Source: JAOUGY01 sp963825585
GTDB taxonomy: Bacteria; Actinomycetota; Acidimicrobiia; Spongiisociales; ZC4RG35
Direction: 5' to 3'
NCBI GenBank assembly: GCA_963825585.1
Contig: CAWGTX010000010.1
Coordinates: forward strand, 186,001 to 250,000
Length of the DNA: 64,000 nucleotides
Part shown: positions 20,606 through 28,817 of the stretch, one piece after another
How positions within the stretch are numbered: the first letter of the stretch is position 1
Layout: each line of letters begins with the position of its first letter
Made by a program: the position numbers and the translations under genes
Notes under the pieces: generated by a model
Seen by the model: the letters and a program-made list of their open reading frames with translations, nothing else
Told to the model about the DNA's origin: nothing
The model's database searches: none

Positions 20606-21043
20606 TCAACCGCTCTGTCCTCCGATCTCTGCGACATAGGCCTCGAAGGCGAGATCCGCACCGCGTTGGCGGTGCACGACGATCCGCCGCATGAGGTCGA
20701 GGGCCTGCTCTCTGACGTCATCCGGCTCAGATCGCCCGACGAGACCGCCGACGACCTCGAAGACCCGGGCGATCTCGACGTGGTCCTGCTCCAGGAGCGC
20801 CACACGATTCGAAACCCTCGGGGCTTCGCTCCTCAGATCGGCCAACAGGCCGTCCTCATGCTCCACTTCGCTCACATGGGCCTCGAAGGCGGTGCGGAGA
20901 TCGACCAACGAGCGAGCGAGCTCGGCTGTCCAATCCGATGTCCCGGTCGGCCGTGCGAGCATCCGCTCGAAACGGGCGAGGGACTCGCCCAGTTCGACCC
21001 GGAGCCGTGATGCCGACTCGAATGAAGGCGGTACACGTACCAT
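20606..21043 (-). CDS. Hemerythrin-like (HHE) domain protein
   Basis: This 145-aa all-helical protein has metal-ligand-type residues spaced as in hemerythrin-like proteins: FEAHVSEVEHEDGLL, LLEQDHVEIARVF, and RRIVVHRQRGADLAFEAYVAEIGG at the C-terminus. These proteins bind di-iron and sense or store oxygen, NO or iron. The start at ATG 21043 was chosen because the longer frame runs through the neighbouring promoter. The gene is divergent from a DtxR-type iron regulator 115 bases away, which suggests iron-linked control. Confidence 0.65.
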   Translation of the reverse strand: MVRVPPSFESASRLRVELGESLARFERMLARPTGTSDWTAELARSLVDLRTAFEAHVSEVEHEDGLLADLRSEAPRVSNRVALLEQDHVEIARVFEVVGGLVGRSEPDDVREQALDLMRRIVVHRQRGADLAFEAYVAEIGGQSG

Positions 21044-21158
21044 GTGCCACGATCGCGCCGACGGGACGGCACCGCAAGGGTCCTCCGACCCGACCCCCGC
21101 CGAGGCGTTCCGATCGAACTCGGGTACGCTCGGAGGACCTGAGAGGGGTGAGGCGAGC

Positions 21159-21872
21159 ATGGCGAACACGGTGAACGACACGCTGGACGCATTGCTCCGG
21201 TCGTCTGGATCGACGACGGAGAGCGAGGAGATGTATCTCATCACCATCGCCCGCGCCACTGAGGACGGCTACCAGGGGCCTGTACCGGTTCCCCACGTCG
21301 CCGATGTGTTGTCGGTGTCACGCGTCTCGGCCAATGAGATGGTCAAGAAGCTGGTCGCCCGTGGCTTCATCGAGTACGAGCCCTATCACGGAGTCAGCCT
21401 CACACCCACCGGAGCGGCCATCGCCAATCGCGTGTTGCGCCGCCGACGCCTGTGGTCGTCGTTCCTGGCCGAACATCTGGGGATGTCGCCGTCGTTGGCC
21501 GACACGGTTGCGTGCGAGTTCGAGCACATCACGCCTCAGGATGTTGCCGAACGGCTCGCCCAGTTCCTCGGCGATCCCACCGTCGACCCCGAGGGCAAAC
21601 CCATTCCTGCAGCCGACGACGGGATGGCCGCGCCCATCCACGAGATCCTGCTCGGCGACTTCGCCGCCGGCCGGCCCGGAAGGGTCGTACGGGTGGTGGG
21701 CGATCTCGCCACCCGTTCGTTCCTGGCCGATCAGGGAGTCGCCGAAGGAGCGGAGCTGACGCTACTGGCGGTGGGATCCGATCAGGGGTGCCTGGTCGAC
21801 ACCCCCAAGGGCCACACCCATCTGTCGCCGTCGATCGCCGCCGGCGTCGTGGTGACTCCCGTCGTTCACTGA
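21159..21872 (+). CDS. DtxR/IdeR-type metal-dependent transcriptional regulator
   Basis: This 237-aa regulator has an N-terminal winged helix with TESEEMYLITIARATEDG, VPHVADVLSVSRVSANEMVKKL and GFIEYEPYHGVSLTPTGAAIA. A dimerisation and metal-site region follows (FLAEHLGMSPSLADTVACEFEH, with Cys, Glu and His at ligand-like positions). The C-terminal SH3-like FeoA-type domain reads GRVVRVVGDLATRSFLADQGV. It should repress iron- or manganese-uptake genes when metal is bound. The divergent hemerythrin-like gene is an obvious candidate target. No clear DtxR box was located by eye. Confidence 0.88.
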   Translation: MANTVNDTLDALLRSSGSTTESEEMYLITIARATEDGYQGPVPVPHVADVLSVSRVSANEMVKKLVARGFIEYEPYHGVSLTPTGAAIANRVLRRRRLWSSFLAEHLGMSPSLADTVACEFEHITPQDVAERLAQFLGDPTVDPEGKPIPAADDGMAAPIHEILLGDFAAGRPGRVVRVVGDLATRSFLADQGVAEGAELTLLAVGSDQGCLVDTPKGHTHLSPSIAAGVVVTPVVH

Positions 21873-21935
21873 CACGCCGCAAGCTCGGGGTCGCCTGACT
21901 GGATGTCGACACCGTGCGCGCATACGCTCCGACCC

Positions 21936-22343
21936 ATGAATGGGCAGAGCCGACGCTTCACGAACCCGGTCGTGCGATGGCTGAGTGTGGGCGCCGGAGT
22001 GATCGCGTTGGGACTGGGAATGACGGGATTCTTCCTACCCGGTCTCCCAGGCACACCATTCCTACTGGTGGCGGCCTGGCTGTTCTCGCTGTCGAACGAG
22101 CGGCTCGATACCTGGATGATGACGAACCGTTGGTTCGGCTCGATGCTCGCCGACTACCGGTCTGGACTGGGCATCCCCCGCCGGATCAAGATCGTGGCGG
22201 TGACCATGGTGACCGTGGTCGTGACGTCATCGGTGACCCTCGCCCTCGAAGGTATGCCCGCCGTGGTGGTCGGCGTGCTCGGCGCCATCGGGGTGGTATT
22301 CATCCTCACCCGTCCGACCCGCGAAGCCGTCGCATCCGTCTGA
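21936..22343 (+). CDS. DUF454 (YbaN-like) inner-membrane protein
   Basis: This 135-aa membrane protein contains VRWLSVGAGVIALGLGMTGF, the diagnostic FLPGLPGTPFLLVAAWLF and a cytoplasmic segment NRWFGSMLADYRSGLGIPRR. Two further membrane segments follow. This is the pattern of the DUF454/YbaN family, whose function is unknown; some members sit next to haem or iron genes. Here it is followed by a haem-biosynthesis enzyme remnant. An upstream start at 21903 is also possible. Confidence 0.85.
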   Translation: MNGQSRRFTNPVVRWLSVGAGVIALGLGMTGFFLPGLPGTPFLLVAAWLFSLSNERLDTWMMTNRWFGSMLADYRSGLGIPRRIKIVAVTMVTVVVTSSVTLALEGMPAVVVGVLGAIGVVFILTRPTREAVASV

Positions 22344-22412
22344 CCTCGCGCGCGCACTTGTCCCCTCGAGTCCTCCCACGCACCGCAACGGTCGCCGGCG
22401 GGGGCCTCGTTC

Positions 22413-22724
22413 GTGGAGGTGATCGCAGGAGGTGCACAAATCCCCCAGATCGCCCAGTGGGAGGAACACCGGATCCGGGACGTGGTCGGCGACGAGGTGG
22501 AACGCATGCTCGGCTGGGCCGGTCCGGTGCTGTTCGCCGGGGTGATCCGCCATCAGGAGGGCATCCCCCAGTACGACACCGGGCACGCGGCGTGGTTGAG
22601 TGAACTCGACCGGCTCACCGAACCGCACCTCCACCCCACGGGATGGAGCAAGCGGGGAGTCGCCGTTGCCCACCTGGCGACCGATGCCGTCAAGACCGCC
22701 CGCGCCATCATCGAGGCACCATGA
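22413..22724 (+). pseudogene. C-terminal remnant of protoporphyrinogen oxidase-like FAD amine oxidase
   Basis: The 103 residues match only the C-terminal part of HemG/HemY-type protoporphyrinogen oxidases. VEVIAGGAQIPQIAQW and EVERMLGW correspond to the strand-helix region, and EGIPQYDTGHAAWLSEL corresponds to the conserved MPQYxVGH segment. The end SKRGVAVAHLATDAVKTARAI corresponds to the FAD-contacting RGVGIPDC region, altered. The FAD-binding N-terminus and about 350 residues are absent, and the frame upstream ends at the DUF454 stop. The stop overlaps the MFS start (ATGA). It is probably a truncated, decaying gene; expression as a short protein cannot be excluded. Confidence 0.65.
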
Positions 22725-23881
22725 ACACAACGCCACCCGAACGAAGGACCCCGCCGGGCTTCTGGGCGGCGTGGACGGCCGTCGCCATCGACCTGCTCGG
22801 ATTCGGGATCATCATCCCGCTACTGCCTTTGTACGCCGAGCGCTTCCAGGCCACCCCCTTCACCATCGGCCTGCTTTTCGCTTCCTACTCACTGGCCCAG
22901 TTCGTGTTCTCTCCCATCTGGGGGCGGGTGTCGGATCGGGTCGGGCGACGGCCGGTGATGCTGATCACCATCGCCGGGTCCGCCATCGGGAGCCTGGTGG
23001 TTGGGCTGGCCGGATCGCTCGCAGTGCTGTTCGTGGGCCGGATCGTCGACGGTGTGTCCGGCGCCAGTGTGGCAGTGGCACGAGCCACCGTGGCGGATGT
23101 CGCCGACCCGACCGAACGGCCGCGACTCATGGGCCTGCTCGGTGCCGCCTTCGGTCTCGGATTCGTGATCGGGCCATCCATCGGAGCGCTCGCCACCCTG
23201 TGGGGACCGCAGATGCCGTTCTTCGTGGCCGCCGGACTGTCGCTCGTCAATCTGGCCGTGGCCGTTGTCCGACTCCCCGAGACCCGGCGCGCGGACGCGG
23301 TGGCGGCGGCCCACCCCCGGACGGCGACGGGCGCGCAGCCGACGTTCGTGATGCGGCTGGTAGTGCTGACCTTCGTCGCCATCACCGCTTTCAGCGCGTT
23401 CGAGACCACCTTCGCCCTGCTCGCCGACGATCGCCTGGCGATCACCGAATCCGGGATCGCCTTGGTGTTCGCCGGACTGGGCGTGCTGCTGGTGGCCGTG
23501 CAGGGCGGCATGATCGGACCCGTCACGGAACGGCTGGGTGAGGCCAACGCCATCCGGCTCGGGCTCGTCTTGAACACGGTCGGGTTCGCCGCCATCTCGA
23601 CCGCCGACGGATGGGGACTGCTCGCGCCGGGATTGGTGGTACTGGCGTTGGGCCAGGGGATCCTCACCCCCACGTTGTCGTCGGCGGTGGCCGGATCCAC
23701 CAGCCCGGACCGGGCGGGAAGCGCCCTCGGATTCCAGCAGTCGGCCGGCGGTCTGGCCCGGGTGGCGGGCCCACTCATGGGCGGTGGTCTGTTCGCCGTC
23801 TCCACTCCAGCTCCCTACCTGGTCGCCGCCGGAATGACACTGGTGGTGCTGCCGCTGGTGCCCTCCCCCGATCCGACCTGA
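22721..23881 (+). CDS. MFS transporter, TetA-like (DHA1 type)
   Basis: This 386-aa protein has twelve predicted membrane helices. LLGFGIIIPLLPLYAERF in helix 1, GRVSDRVGRRPVMLI (loop 2-3 motif A) and GAAFGLGFVIGPSIGAL (motif C of antiporters) point to a drug:H+ antiporter-1 family efflux pump. It likely exports a small toxic compound using the proton gradient. The ATG at 22721 overlaps the stop of the HemG-like remnant by four bases. It is followed by fxsA 55 bases later. Confidence 0.87.
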   Translation: MNTTPPERRTPPGFWAAWTAVAIDLLGFGIIIPLLPLYAERFQATPFTIGLLFASYSLAQFVFSPIWGRVSDRVGRRPVMLITIAGSAIGSLVVGLAGSLAVLFVGRIVDGVSGASVAVARATVADVADPTERPRLMGLLGAAFGLGFVIGPSIGALATLWGPQMPFFVAAGLSLVNLAVAVVRLPETRRADAVAAAHPRTATGAQPTFVMRLVVLTFVAITAFSAFETTFALLADDRLAITESGIALVFAGLGVLLVAVQGGMIGPVTERLGEANAIRLGLVLNTVGFAAISTADGWGLLAPGLVVLALGQGILTPTLSSAVAGSTSPDRAGSALGFQQSAGGLARVAGPLMGGGLFAVSTPAPYLVAAGMTLVVLPLVPSPDPT

Positions 23882-23936
23882 CGGACACGCCCGAACGCCC
23901 GAGCCGATATCGCATGCCCTCAGGTAGCCTCGAAGC

Positions 23937-24413
23937 ATGCGAATCATGGTCGTCTTCGCCACCGTGGCCCTCGCTGAACTGGGTACGTTCATGGCGGTCC
24001 AGGGCTGGATCGGACTCGGACCCACCCTGCTCATCGCCCTCGCTACCGCCATCCTCGGCTCGATGCTCGTGCGCCGGGCCGGGATGTCGGTGTGGTCGGA
24101 TTTCCAGCGGAAACTCACTTCGGGAGGGCTGCCGACGAAGGAGCTGAGCCACGGAGCCGCCATCCTGGTGGCAGGCGCCTTCCTCATCTCGCCCGGGTTC
24201 ATCACCGACACGCTCGGGTTCCTGCTGCTGATACCGGCGATCCGCGATCAGGTGCACAGGCTGGCCAGCAGGCGCATGCAGAGCCGGGTCACGGTGATGA
24301 CATCCGGATTCCGAGCCGGCCCGGGGGCCGGCTTCGGAGCGGGCGGCCCTGTGATCGATGCCGAAGGGTGGGAGGTCACCGACGAGGAGACCGAGAGCGG
24401 CCAACTGCCGTGA
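23937..24413 (+). CDS. fxsA: FxsA-family membrane protein
   Basis: This 158-aa protein has two N-terminal membrane helices, a central amphipathic segment and a third membrane region, GAAILVAGAFLISPGFITDTLGFLLLIP. The ISPGFITDTLGFLLLIPxxR block is the signature of FxsA, known in E. coli for influencing phage T7 exclusion by F plasmid; its molecular role is unclear. The tail is Gly-rich (GAGFGAGG). The stop overlaps the GTG start of the next gene by four bases. Confidence 0.87.
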   Translation: MRIMVVFATVALAELGTFMAVQGWIGLGPTLLIALATAILGSMLVRRAGMSVWSDFQRKLTSGGLPTKELSHGAAILVAGAFLISPGFITDTLGFLLLIPAIRDQVHRLASRRMQSRVTVMTSGFRAGPGAGFGAGGPVIDAEGWEVTDEETESGQLP

Positions 24414-25078
24414 CCGTCCCCCAGTCACTGGCCTCACACTTCCAGTCGTTCGTCGGCCTCTGGCCACCACCGACCCCCGGCCTGACCGTCGTCGAATCCG
24501 GCCGGCGCACCCAACCAGGCTGGGACGGTGCCATACGCCCGGTGCGTGGTGTCGTGACGCCGTGGGGGACGATCCTGTCGGTTCCCCCCGGCAACGGCGA
24601 TCGGGTGCGGTCATTGGGAGATGACCTCGAGACCGTTGGTCCTTTGCTGCCCGACGCTCTCGCCCACCCGACCTGGCGCTACAACCTCGGCATCTTCCGC
24701 TGGAGTGACGCGCCGGCCGACCTGAACGACGGGGGCGTGTGGGTACCACCCGATACCGACGGAGTACCCGAATGGCTCGCCCCGTTCAACGGCGACGTCC
24801 TGGTCGCCTGCGTCGACGGCGAAGTCGCCGCAGGCGTCGGAAGAAAGCAACACGACCGGTGGGGCCATGAGCTGGCGGTGGTCACCGAAGAGCGCCATCG
24901 TGGGCAAGGCTGGGCCTCACGCCTCGTCGCCCAGGCCGCGAAACACGTCATCGCCGGTGGAGCCACCCCGATCTACCTGCACGCACCATCCAACACCGCC
25001 TCCGCTCGAACCGCCGACACGGCCGGATTCCCCGATCGAGGGTGGAAGATCGTGGGGATGTTTCCAGGGAGCAGATAG
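24410..25078 (+). CDS. GNAT-family N-acetyltransferase
   Basis: This 222-aa protein has a divergent N-terminal half (FQSFVGLWPPPTPGLTVVES, TWRYNLGIFRW) and a C-terminal GNAT acetyl-CoA-binding core, ELAVVTEERHRGQGWASRLV. RHRGQGWA is the pyrophosphate-binding loop, and IYLHAPSNTASARTADTAGF is the helix 4 region. The substrate is unknown. The GTG start at 24410 overlaps the fxsA stop, implying translational coupling. The stop codon TAG leads directly into CTTCTGG heptamers. Confidence 0.8.
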   Translation: MTVPQSLASHFQSFVGLWPPPTPGLTVVESGRRTQPGWDGAIRPVRGVVTPWGTILSVPPGNGDRVRSLGDDLETVGPLLPDALAHPTWRYNLGIFRWSDAPADLNDGGVWVPPDTDGVPEWLAPFNGDVLVACVDGEVAAGVGRKQHDRWGHELAVVTEERHRGQGWASRLVAQAAKHVIAGGATPIYLHAPSNTASARTADTAGFPDRGWKIVGMFPGSR

Positions 25079-25230
25079 CTTCTGGCTTCTGGCTTCTGGC
25101 TTCTGACCAACCGACGATTCCACGGAAGGGCGGGGCAGCCATCGTGCCGTGGAACGCCAGCCGCCAGCCGCCAGCCGCCCGCCGCCCGCCGCCCGCCGCC
25201 CGCCGCCCGCCGCCCGCCGCCCGCCGCCAG
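25077..25230. repeat. Heptamer repeats CTTCTGG and CAGCCGC/CCGCCCG
   Basis: About four CTTCTGG units follow the GNAT stop codon (25079-25106). A second block at 25156-25230 has three CAGCCGC units that change into about eight CCGCCCG-type units, all on a 7-base period. The spacer ends about 15 bases before the next gene's ATG, so the repeat may influence its promoter or leader. Confidence 0.8.
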
Positions 25231-25244
25231 TAGATTCTCACTTC

Positions 25245-26150
25245 ATGACTCGTCCTCTAGCGGTTGGTGTGCAGCTCCCGGAAGCCGAACGTGTCGTTCA
25301 TTGGCCCGAGTACCGGGAGATGGCGCGAGCGGTCGAGGAGACGGGGTTCGATTCGATCTGGGTGGGCGATCACCTGCTCTACCGCACCGAGAAGGGGGCC
25401 ACGGGGCCGTGGGAGGCGTGGTCGCTGCTAGGGGCGATCGCGGCTGTGACAGAGCGAGTTCAGATCGGACCACTGGTGGCGGCGACCAGCTTCCACTCGC
25501 CGGCCATGCTGGCCAAGAAAGCGGCCACCGTCGACGAGATCTCCGGCGGCCGGCTCTTCCTCGGGCTCGGGGCTGGTTGGAACCAGCCGGAGTACGAGGC
25601 CTTCGGGTTCCCGTTCGACCGTCGGGCGGCCCGCTTCGAAGAGGCGTTCACGGTGGTCCGGACCCTGCTCACCGCCGGTTCGATCGACTTCGAAGGCACG
25701 TTCTATTCGATACGCAACTGTGAACTGGCACCACCTCCCAGACCCGGTGGCCCACCCGTCATGATCGGGTCGATAGGACCGCGGGTGCTGAGGGCGACAC
25801 TGCCCCACGTGTCCGCATGGAATGCGTGGTTCGCCTGGTTCGGGAACAACGCCGCAGGCTTGGCACCGATGCTGGCCGATCTCGATCGGGCCTGTCTGGA
25901 GGTCGGACGCGACCCGTCCGAGGTGGAGCGCACCGTTGCCGTCATGGTTCGTATGCCTGATGCGACGGGTCGGTACTACGGGGCCGCCGACGACGTCCCC
26001 ACCGAGGCGATCGACGCCGATCGGCTGGCGGACCTGCTTCGGTCGTACGCTGTGCTCGGGGTCTCGCATGTGCAACTCGTGATCGATCCCATCACAACGG
26101 CATCGGTGAAGGCGCTCGGATCTGTGCTGTCAGACCTCGACGCCGATTGA
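25245..26150 (+). CDS. LLM-class F420-dependent oxidoreductase
   Basis: This 301-aa TIM-barrel enzyme is of the luciferase-like monooxygenase superfamily. The signature stretches are ARAVEETGFDSIWVGDHLL near the N-terminus, RVQIGPLVAATSFHSPAMLAK and SGGRLFLGLGAGWNQPEYEAFGF. PPVMIGSIGPRVLRATLPH is the cofactor phosphate region. The pattern fits actinobacterial F420-dependent members. The ATG at 25245 excludes the upstream repeat-encoded extension. The substrate is unknown. Confidence 0.85.
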   Translation: MTRPLAVGVQLPEAERVVHWPEYREMARAVEETGFDSIWVGDHLLYRTEKGATGPWEAWSLLGAIAAVTERVQIGPLVAATSFHSPAMLAKKAATVDEISGGRLFLGLGAGWNQPEYEAFGFPFDRRAARFEEAFTVVRTLLTAGSIDFEGTFYSIRNCELAPPPRPGGPPVMIGSIGPRVLRATLPHVSAWNAWFAWFGNNAAGLAPMLADLDRACLEVGRDPSEVERTVAVMVRMPDATGRYYGAADDVPTEAIDADRLADLLRSYAVLGVSHVQLVIDPITTASVKALGSVLSDLDAD

Positions 26151-26153
26151 CCC

Positions 26154-27167
26154 ATGATGCGACCTACCAGGATCTTCGCCTCTGCCCTCTGAGTGGCTCT
26201 CGTGATGACCGCCGGGCCGGCGGGCCACGGGCAGGGCAGGTTCGAAGACGACGACGGGTCGCTGCACCAGGTCGCTATCGAGACCCTGGTGGGCTCGGGC
26301 TCACCAGCCGATGCAACCCGCCTGACAACGATCGGTTCTCCCCCGACGACCCGGTGACACGGGGGCAGATGGCGGCATTCCTCGGGCCTTCGGGTACGCC
26401 GGTGGCAGCGGCGATGACCGCTTCGACGATGTCGACAACTCGGTTTTCGAAGACGACATCGACGGGTTGGCCGATGCCGGTGTCACCATCGGATGTAGCC
26501 CACCCGGCAGCAACCGGTTCTGCCCCGACGACGATGTCACCCGAGCGGCAATGGCGACCTTTCTCGTACGGGCTCTCGACCTCGAGGTGGCACCGACCGC
26601 ACTCCCCCTGTTGCAGGCCAAGGACATCACAGATCTCGGAGCATTCGCGCTCCCCCAGGGGGACTTCGGAGGGTCGCGGTTCGGCTACGGCGGAGGAGCG
26701 ATCGCCGCCCATCACGAAGCGGGCGCCACCACCCTCTTCCTGCGCGGACACGCCCACGCACCCGAACAGATCGCCCAGGTCCGAGGCCCGACCAGCTCGG
26801 CTCTGACGCAACACTCCCGTCGCCACCATGGTCCAGCCGTTTGCAGACATCACCGACGGCGCACTGCCCGACGGCAGTCTGGTGTACGGACTGCTACCCC
26901 GGCGACACGCTCATTTGGTACCCGCCGTCGGGCCCGCTCGTACCCGAGACCACCCAGAACGATCTCTTCGATCTGGCGACGGTCATCCCTGGCGTGGCCT
27001 TCCCGCAAGAGTCCCGGAGCATCCTGTTCATCGGACGCCAGGGCACCACCGCCGACGGCGATGCCACCATCGTGGGCGCCGGCTTCGACCCGATCGACCG
27101 CCGCCTCTACGTCACCGAGAGCCATGGCGAAAATCCACACGTGCACGTGTTTCGGATCGGAAGCTAG
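26154..27167 (+). pseudogene. Decayed secreted protein with SLH-like repeats
   Basis: Pieces in three frames make one degraded gene. From ATG 26154 a signal peptide (MMRPTRIFASAL) is cut by TGA at 26190-26192 and continues VALVMTAGPAG, then RFEDDDGSLHQVAIETLV. A frame change near 26297 leads to SRCNPPDNDRFSPDDPVTRGQMAAFL. A second change near 26400 leads to DRFDDVDNSVFEDDIDGLAD and CSPPGSNRFCPDDDVTRAAM. Two more changes near 26815 and 26890 precede YPGDTLIWYPPSGPLVPE and the C-terminus. The NDRFxPDxxVTRxxMA units are the actinobacterial SLH-like cell-wall repeats. With one nonsense codon and about four frameshifts, it cannot make a full product. Confidence 0.82.
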
Positions 27168-27271
27168 CTGCTGGCTGCTTGCTGCTGGCTGCTAGTTCTG
27201 GTGGAGCCAGGAGCCAGGAGCCAGGAGCCAGAAGCCAGAAGCCAGAAGCCAGAAGCCAGAAGCCAGAAGCT
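27166..27271 (+). repeat. Heptamer repeat (CTGCTGG, then GAGCCAG/AAGCCAG)
   Basis: The stop TAG of the decayed SLH gene lies in AGCTAGCTGCTGGCTG. After a short break come four GAGCCAG units, then about five AAGCCAG units (27205-27270), ending about 17 bases before the MBL hydrolase ATG. Confidence 0.8.
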
Positions 27272-27287
27272 CCGGTAGGGTCGACTG

Positions 27288-27917
27288 ATGACGACCATCC
27301 GCCGCCTGGCAGACTCGTGTGTGTTGCTCACCACGGACTCAGGGACCACATTGTTCGACCCGGGGTTCTTCACGTTCGACTCGGGAGCGGTCGACCTCGA
27401 CAGCATCGGAGAAGTGCAGCGGGTGTTGATCACCCACGAGCACGGAGACCATGTGAAGCCGGAGTTCGTGAGGTGGCTACTGGATCGCGGTAGTGACGTC
27501 ACGGTGCATTCGAACCAGGCCGTGGCCGACCTACTGGCCACTCACGACATCGCGGTGGCGACCGGAACGATCCCCGGCGTCCGTTTCGAAGACGTGTTCC
27601 ACGAGCCCATCCCCTCTGGTGCCACCCCTCCGAATCGCGCCTACACCGTCGACGACGTGCTCACCCACCCAGGCGACAGTCACCAGCCGACATCGACCGC
27701 TCCGGTGATGGCACTGCCGCTGATGGCACCGTGGACGTCGCTCACCGCCGCCGTGGCCTTCGCGGCGAGGGTGGGACCGCGTCAGGTGTTCCCCATCCAC
27801 GATTTCTTCATGAGCGCGTCCGGGCGCGCCCAGATGAGCAGTATTGCTCGATCGGTACTTGCCACCCATGGCATCGAGCTGATCCCGCTCGACTGGGGAG
27901 ACTCGGTCACCGTCTGA
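27288..27917 (+). CDS. MBL-fold metallo-hydrolase
   Basis: This 209-aa protein has the zinc-binding HEHGDH motif near residue 46 after the LFDPGFFTF turn. Later ligands are in TVDDVLTHPGDSHQP, with His and Asp at plausible metal positions, and in FPIHDFFMSASG. The short UlaG/UPF0173-like architecture suggests a hydrolase of phosphodiester, lactone or similar bonds, but the substrate is not predictable. It stands between a repeat block and a hypothetical gene on the same strand. Confidence 0.85.
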   Translation: MTTIRRLADSCVLLTTDSGTTLFDPGFFTFDSGAVDLDSIGEVQRVLITHEHGDHVKPEFVRWLLDRGSDVTVHSNQAVADLLATHDIAVATGTIPGVRFEDVFHEPIPSGATPPNRAYTVDDVLTHPGDSHQPTSTAPVMALPLMAPWTSLTAAVAFAARVGPRQVFPIHDFFMSASGRAQMSSIARSVLATHGIELIPLDWGDSVTV

Positions 27918-27958
27918 CAATTCCCACTCCGGGAACCGGCCTCCGATACTGTGAGCTG

Positions 27959-28744
27959 ATGGAGAACGTGTCCACCAACGGCATCCACGCCGACCGAGCC
28001 GAACCGGCGCGCCTGCGGGCGGCCAAACGGTGGTGGCGAGGCGTTTCGCGCACCATGGATCCCACCGCCCCCGTTCTGAGCGCCCACGTCGCCGGCCGGG
28101 TCGCCGACCTCTCCGATGCATGGGATCGGAAGTGCAGCGAAACCTCGGCTCTCGTCACCGCGTTCGTGGGCTCGCTCCGCACCGAAGACTTGGGCGACGC
28201 GGAGACCGAGAAGCACCGCCGGGTCGCCGAGAAGCTTCGCTGGCGTGAGCTCCGAGCGCTGCTCGTGTCACACATGGCCGCCGAGATCGTGGAGCGCGCC
28301 CAAGAGACCGCCCGGCCACTGCTCGACGAACTCGAGCGCATCGCACTGTTCGAGCATCGACCGGCACTGTTGGCGGGCGACCTGGCCGGATTCGACGACA
28401 CCTGTTCTGGGTCGATGCCGGCGGCGGTCGTCCCCGGCGCCTACAGCGCGCTCGTTCGGGCGATCGACGAGCAGCGGGCGGCTCCGGTCGACAGCTACCT
28501 CGACGGCCTTTCGCTTCCTCCCGTGGACGATGAGTTGCGGGTCCTGCTGAGCGGAGATGCCGGTGCCGTCGCCCGCCGTCTGGAACAGGCGCTCACCGTG
28601 CGGCCCCGTCTGATCCCGGATCCGGGCCGCCTGGTCGTGGACATCTCTTCGGGCGAACCCTTGGTCGACGTCCCCGCCCTGAAGCGTGCTCCGCTCGACG
28701 TCGGCGAGCCTCCCTGGCGGATCACCGACGCGGGTGGCGACTGA
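27959..28744 (+). CDS. Hypothetical actinobacterial protein
   Basis: This 261-aa soluble, mostly helical protein is rich in Ala, Arg and Glu. Recognisable stretches are KRWWRGVSRTMDPTAPVLSA, DLGDAETEKHRRVAEKLRWR and DELRVLLSGDAGAVARRLEQ. I do not know the family. The ATG at 27959 lies 42 bases after the MBL gene, and the next gene starts 74 bases downstream, so it may belong to the same transcript. No signal peptide or membrane helix is seen. Confidence 0.68.
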   Translation: MENVSTNGIHADRAEPARLRAAKRWWRGVSRTMDPTAPVLSAHVAGRVADLSDAWDRKCSETSALVTAFVGSLRTEDLGDAETEKHRRVAEKLRWRELRALLVSHMAAEIVERAQETARPLLDELERIALFEHRPALLAGDLAGFDDTCSGSMPAAVVPGAYSALVRAIDEQRAAPVDSYLDGLSLPPVDDELRVLLSGDAGAVARRLEQALTVRPRLIPDPGRLVVDISSGEPLVDVPALKRAPLDVGEPPWRITDAGGD

Positions 28745-28817
28745 ACGACACAGCCGGTTACCCGGGCACGGCCACCGTCCGGGGCCGTATCGTCGCCCGG
28801 ACAAAGGAGTTCGGGCG

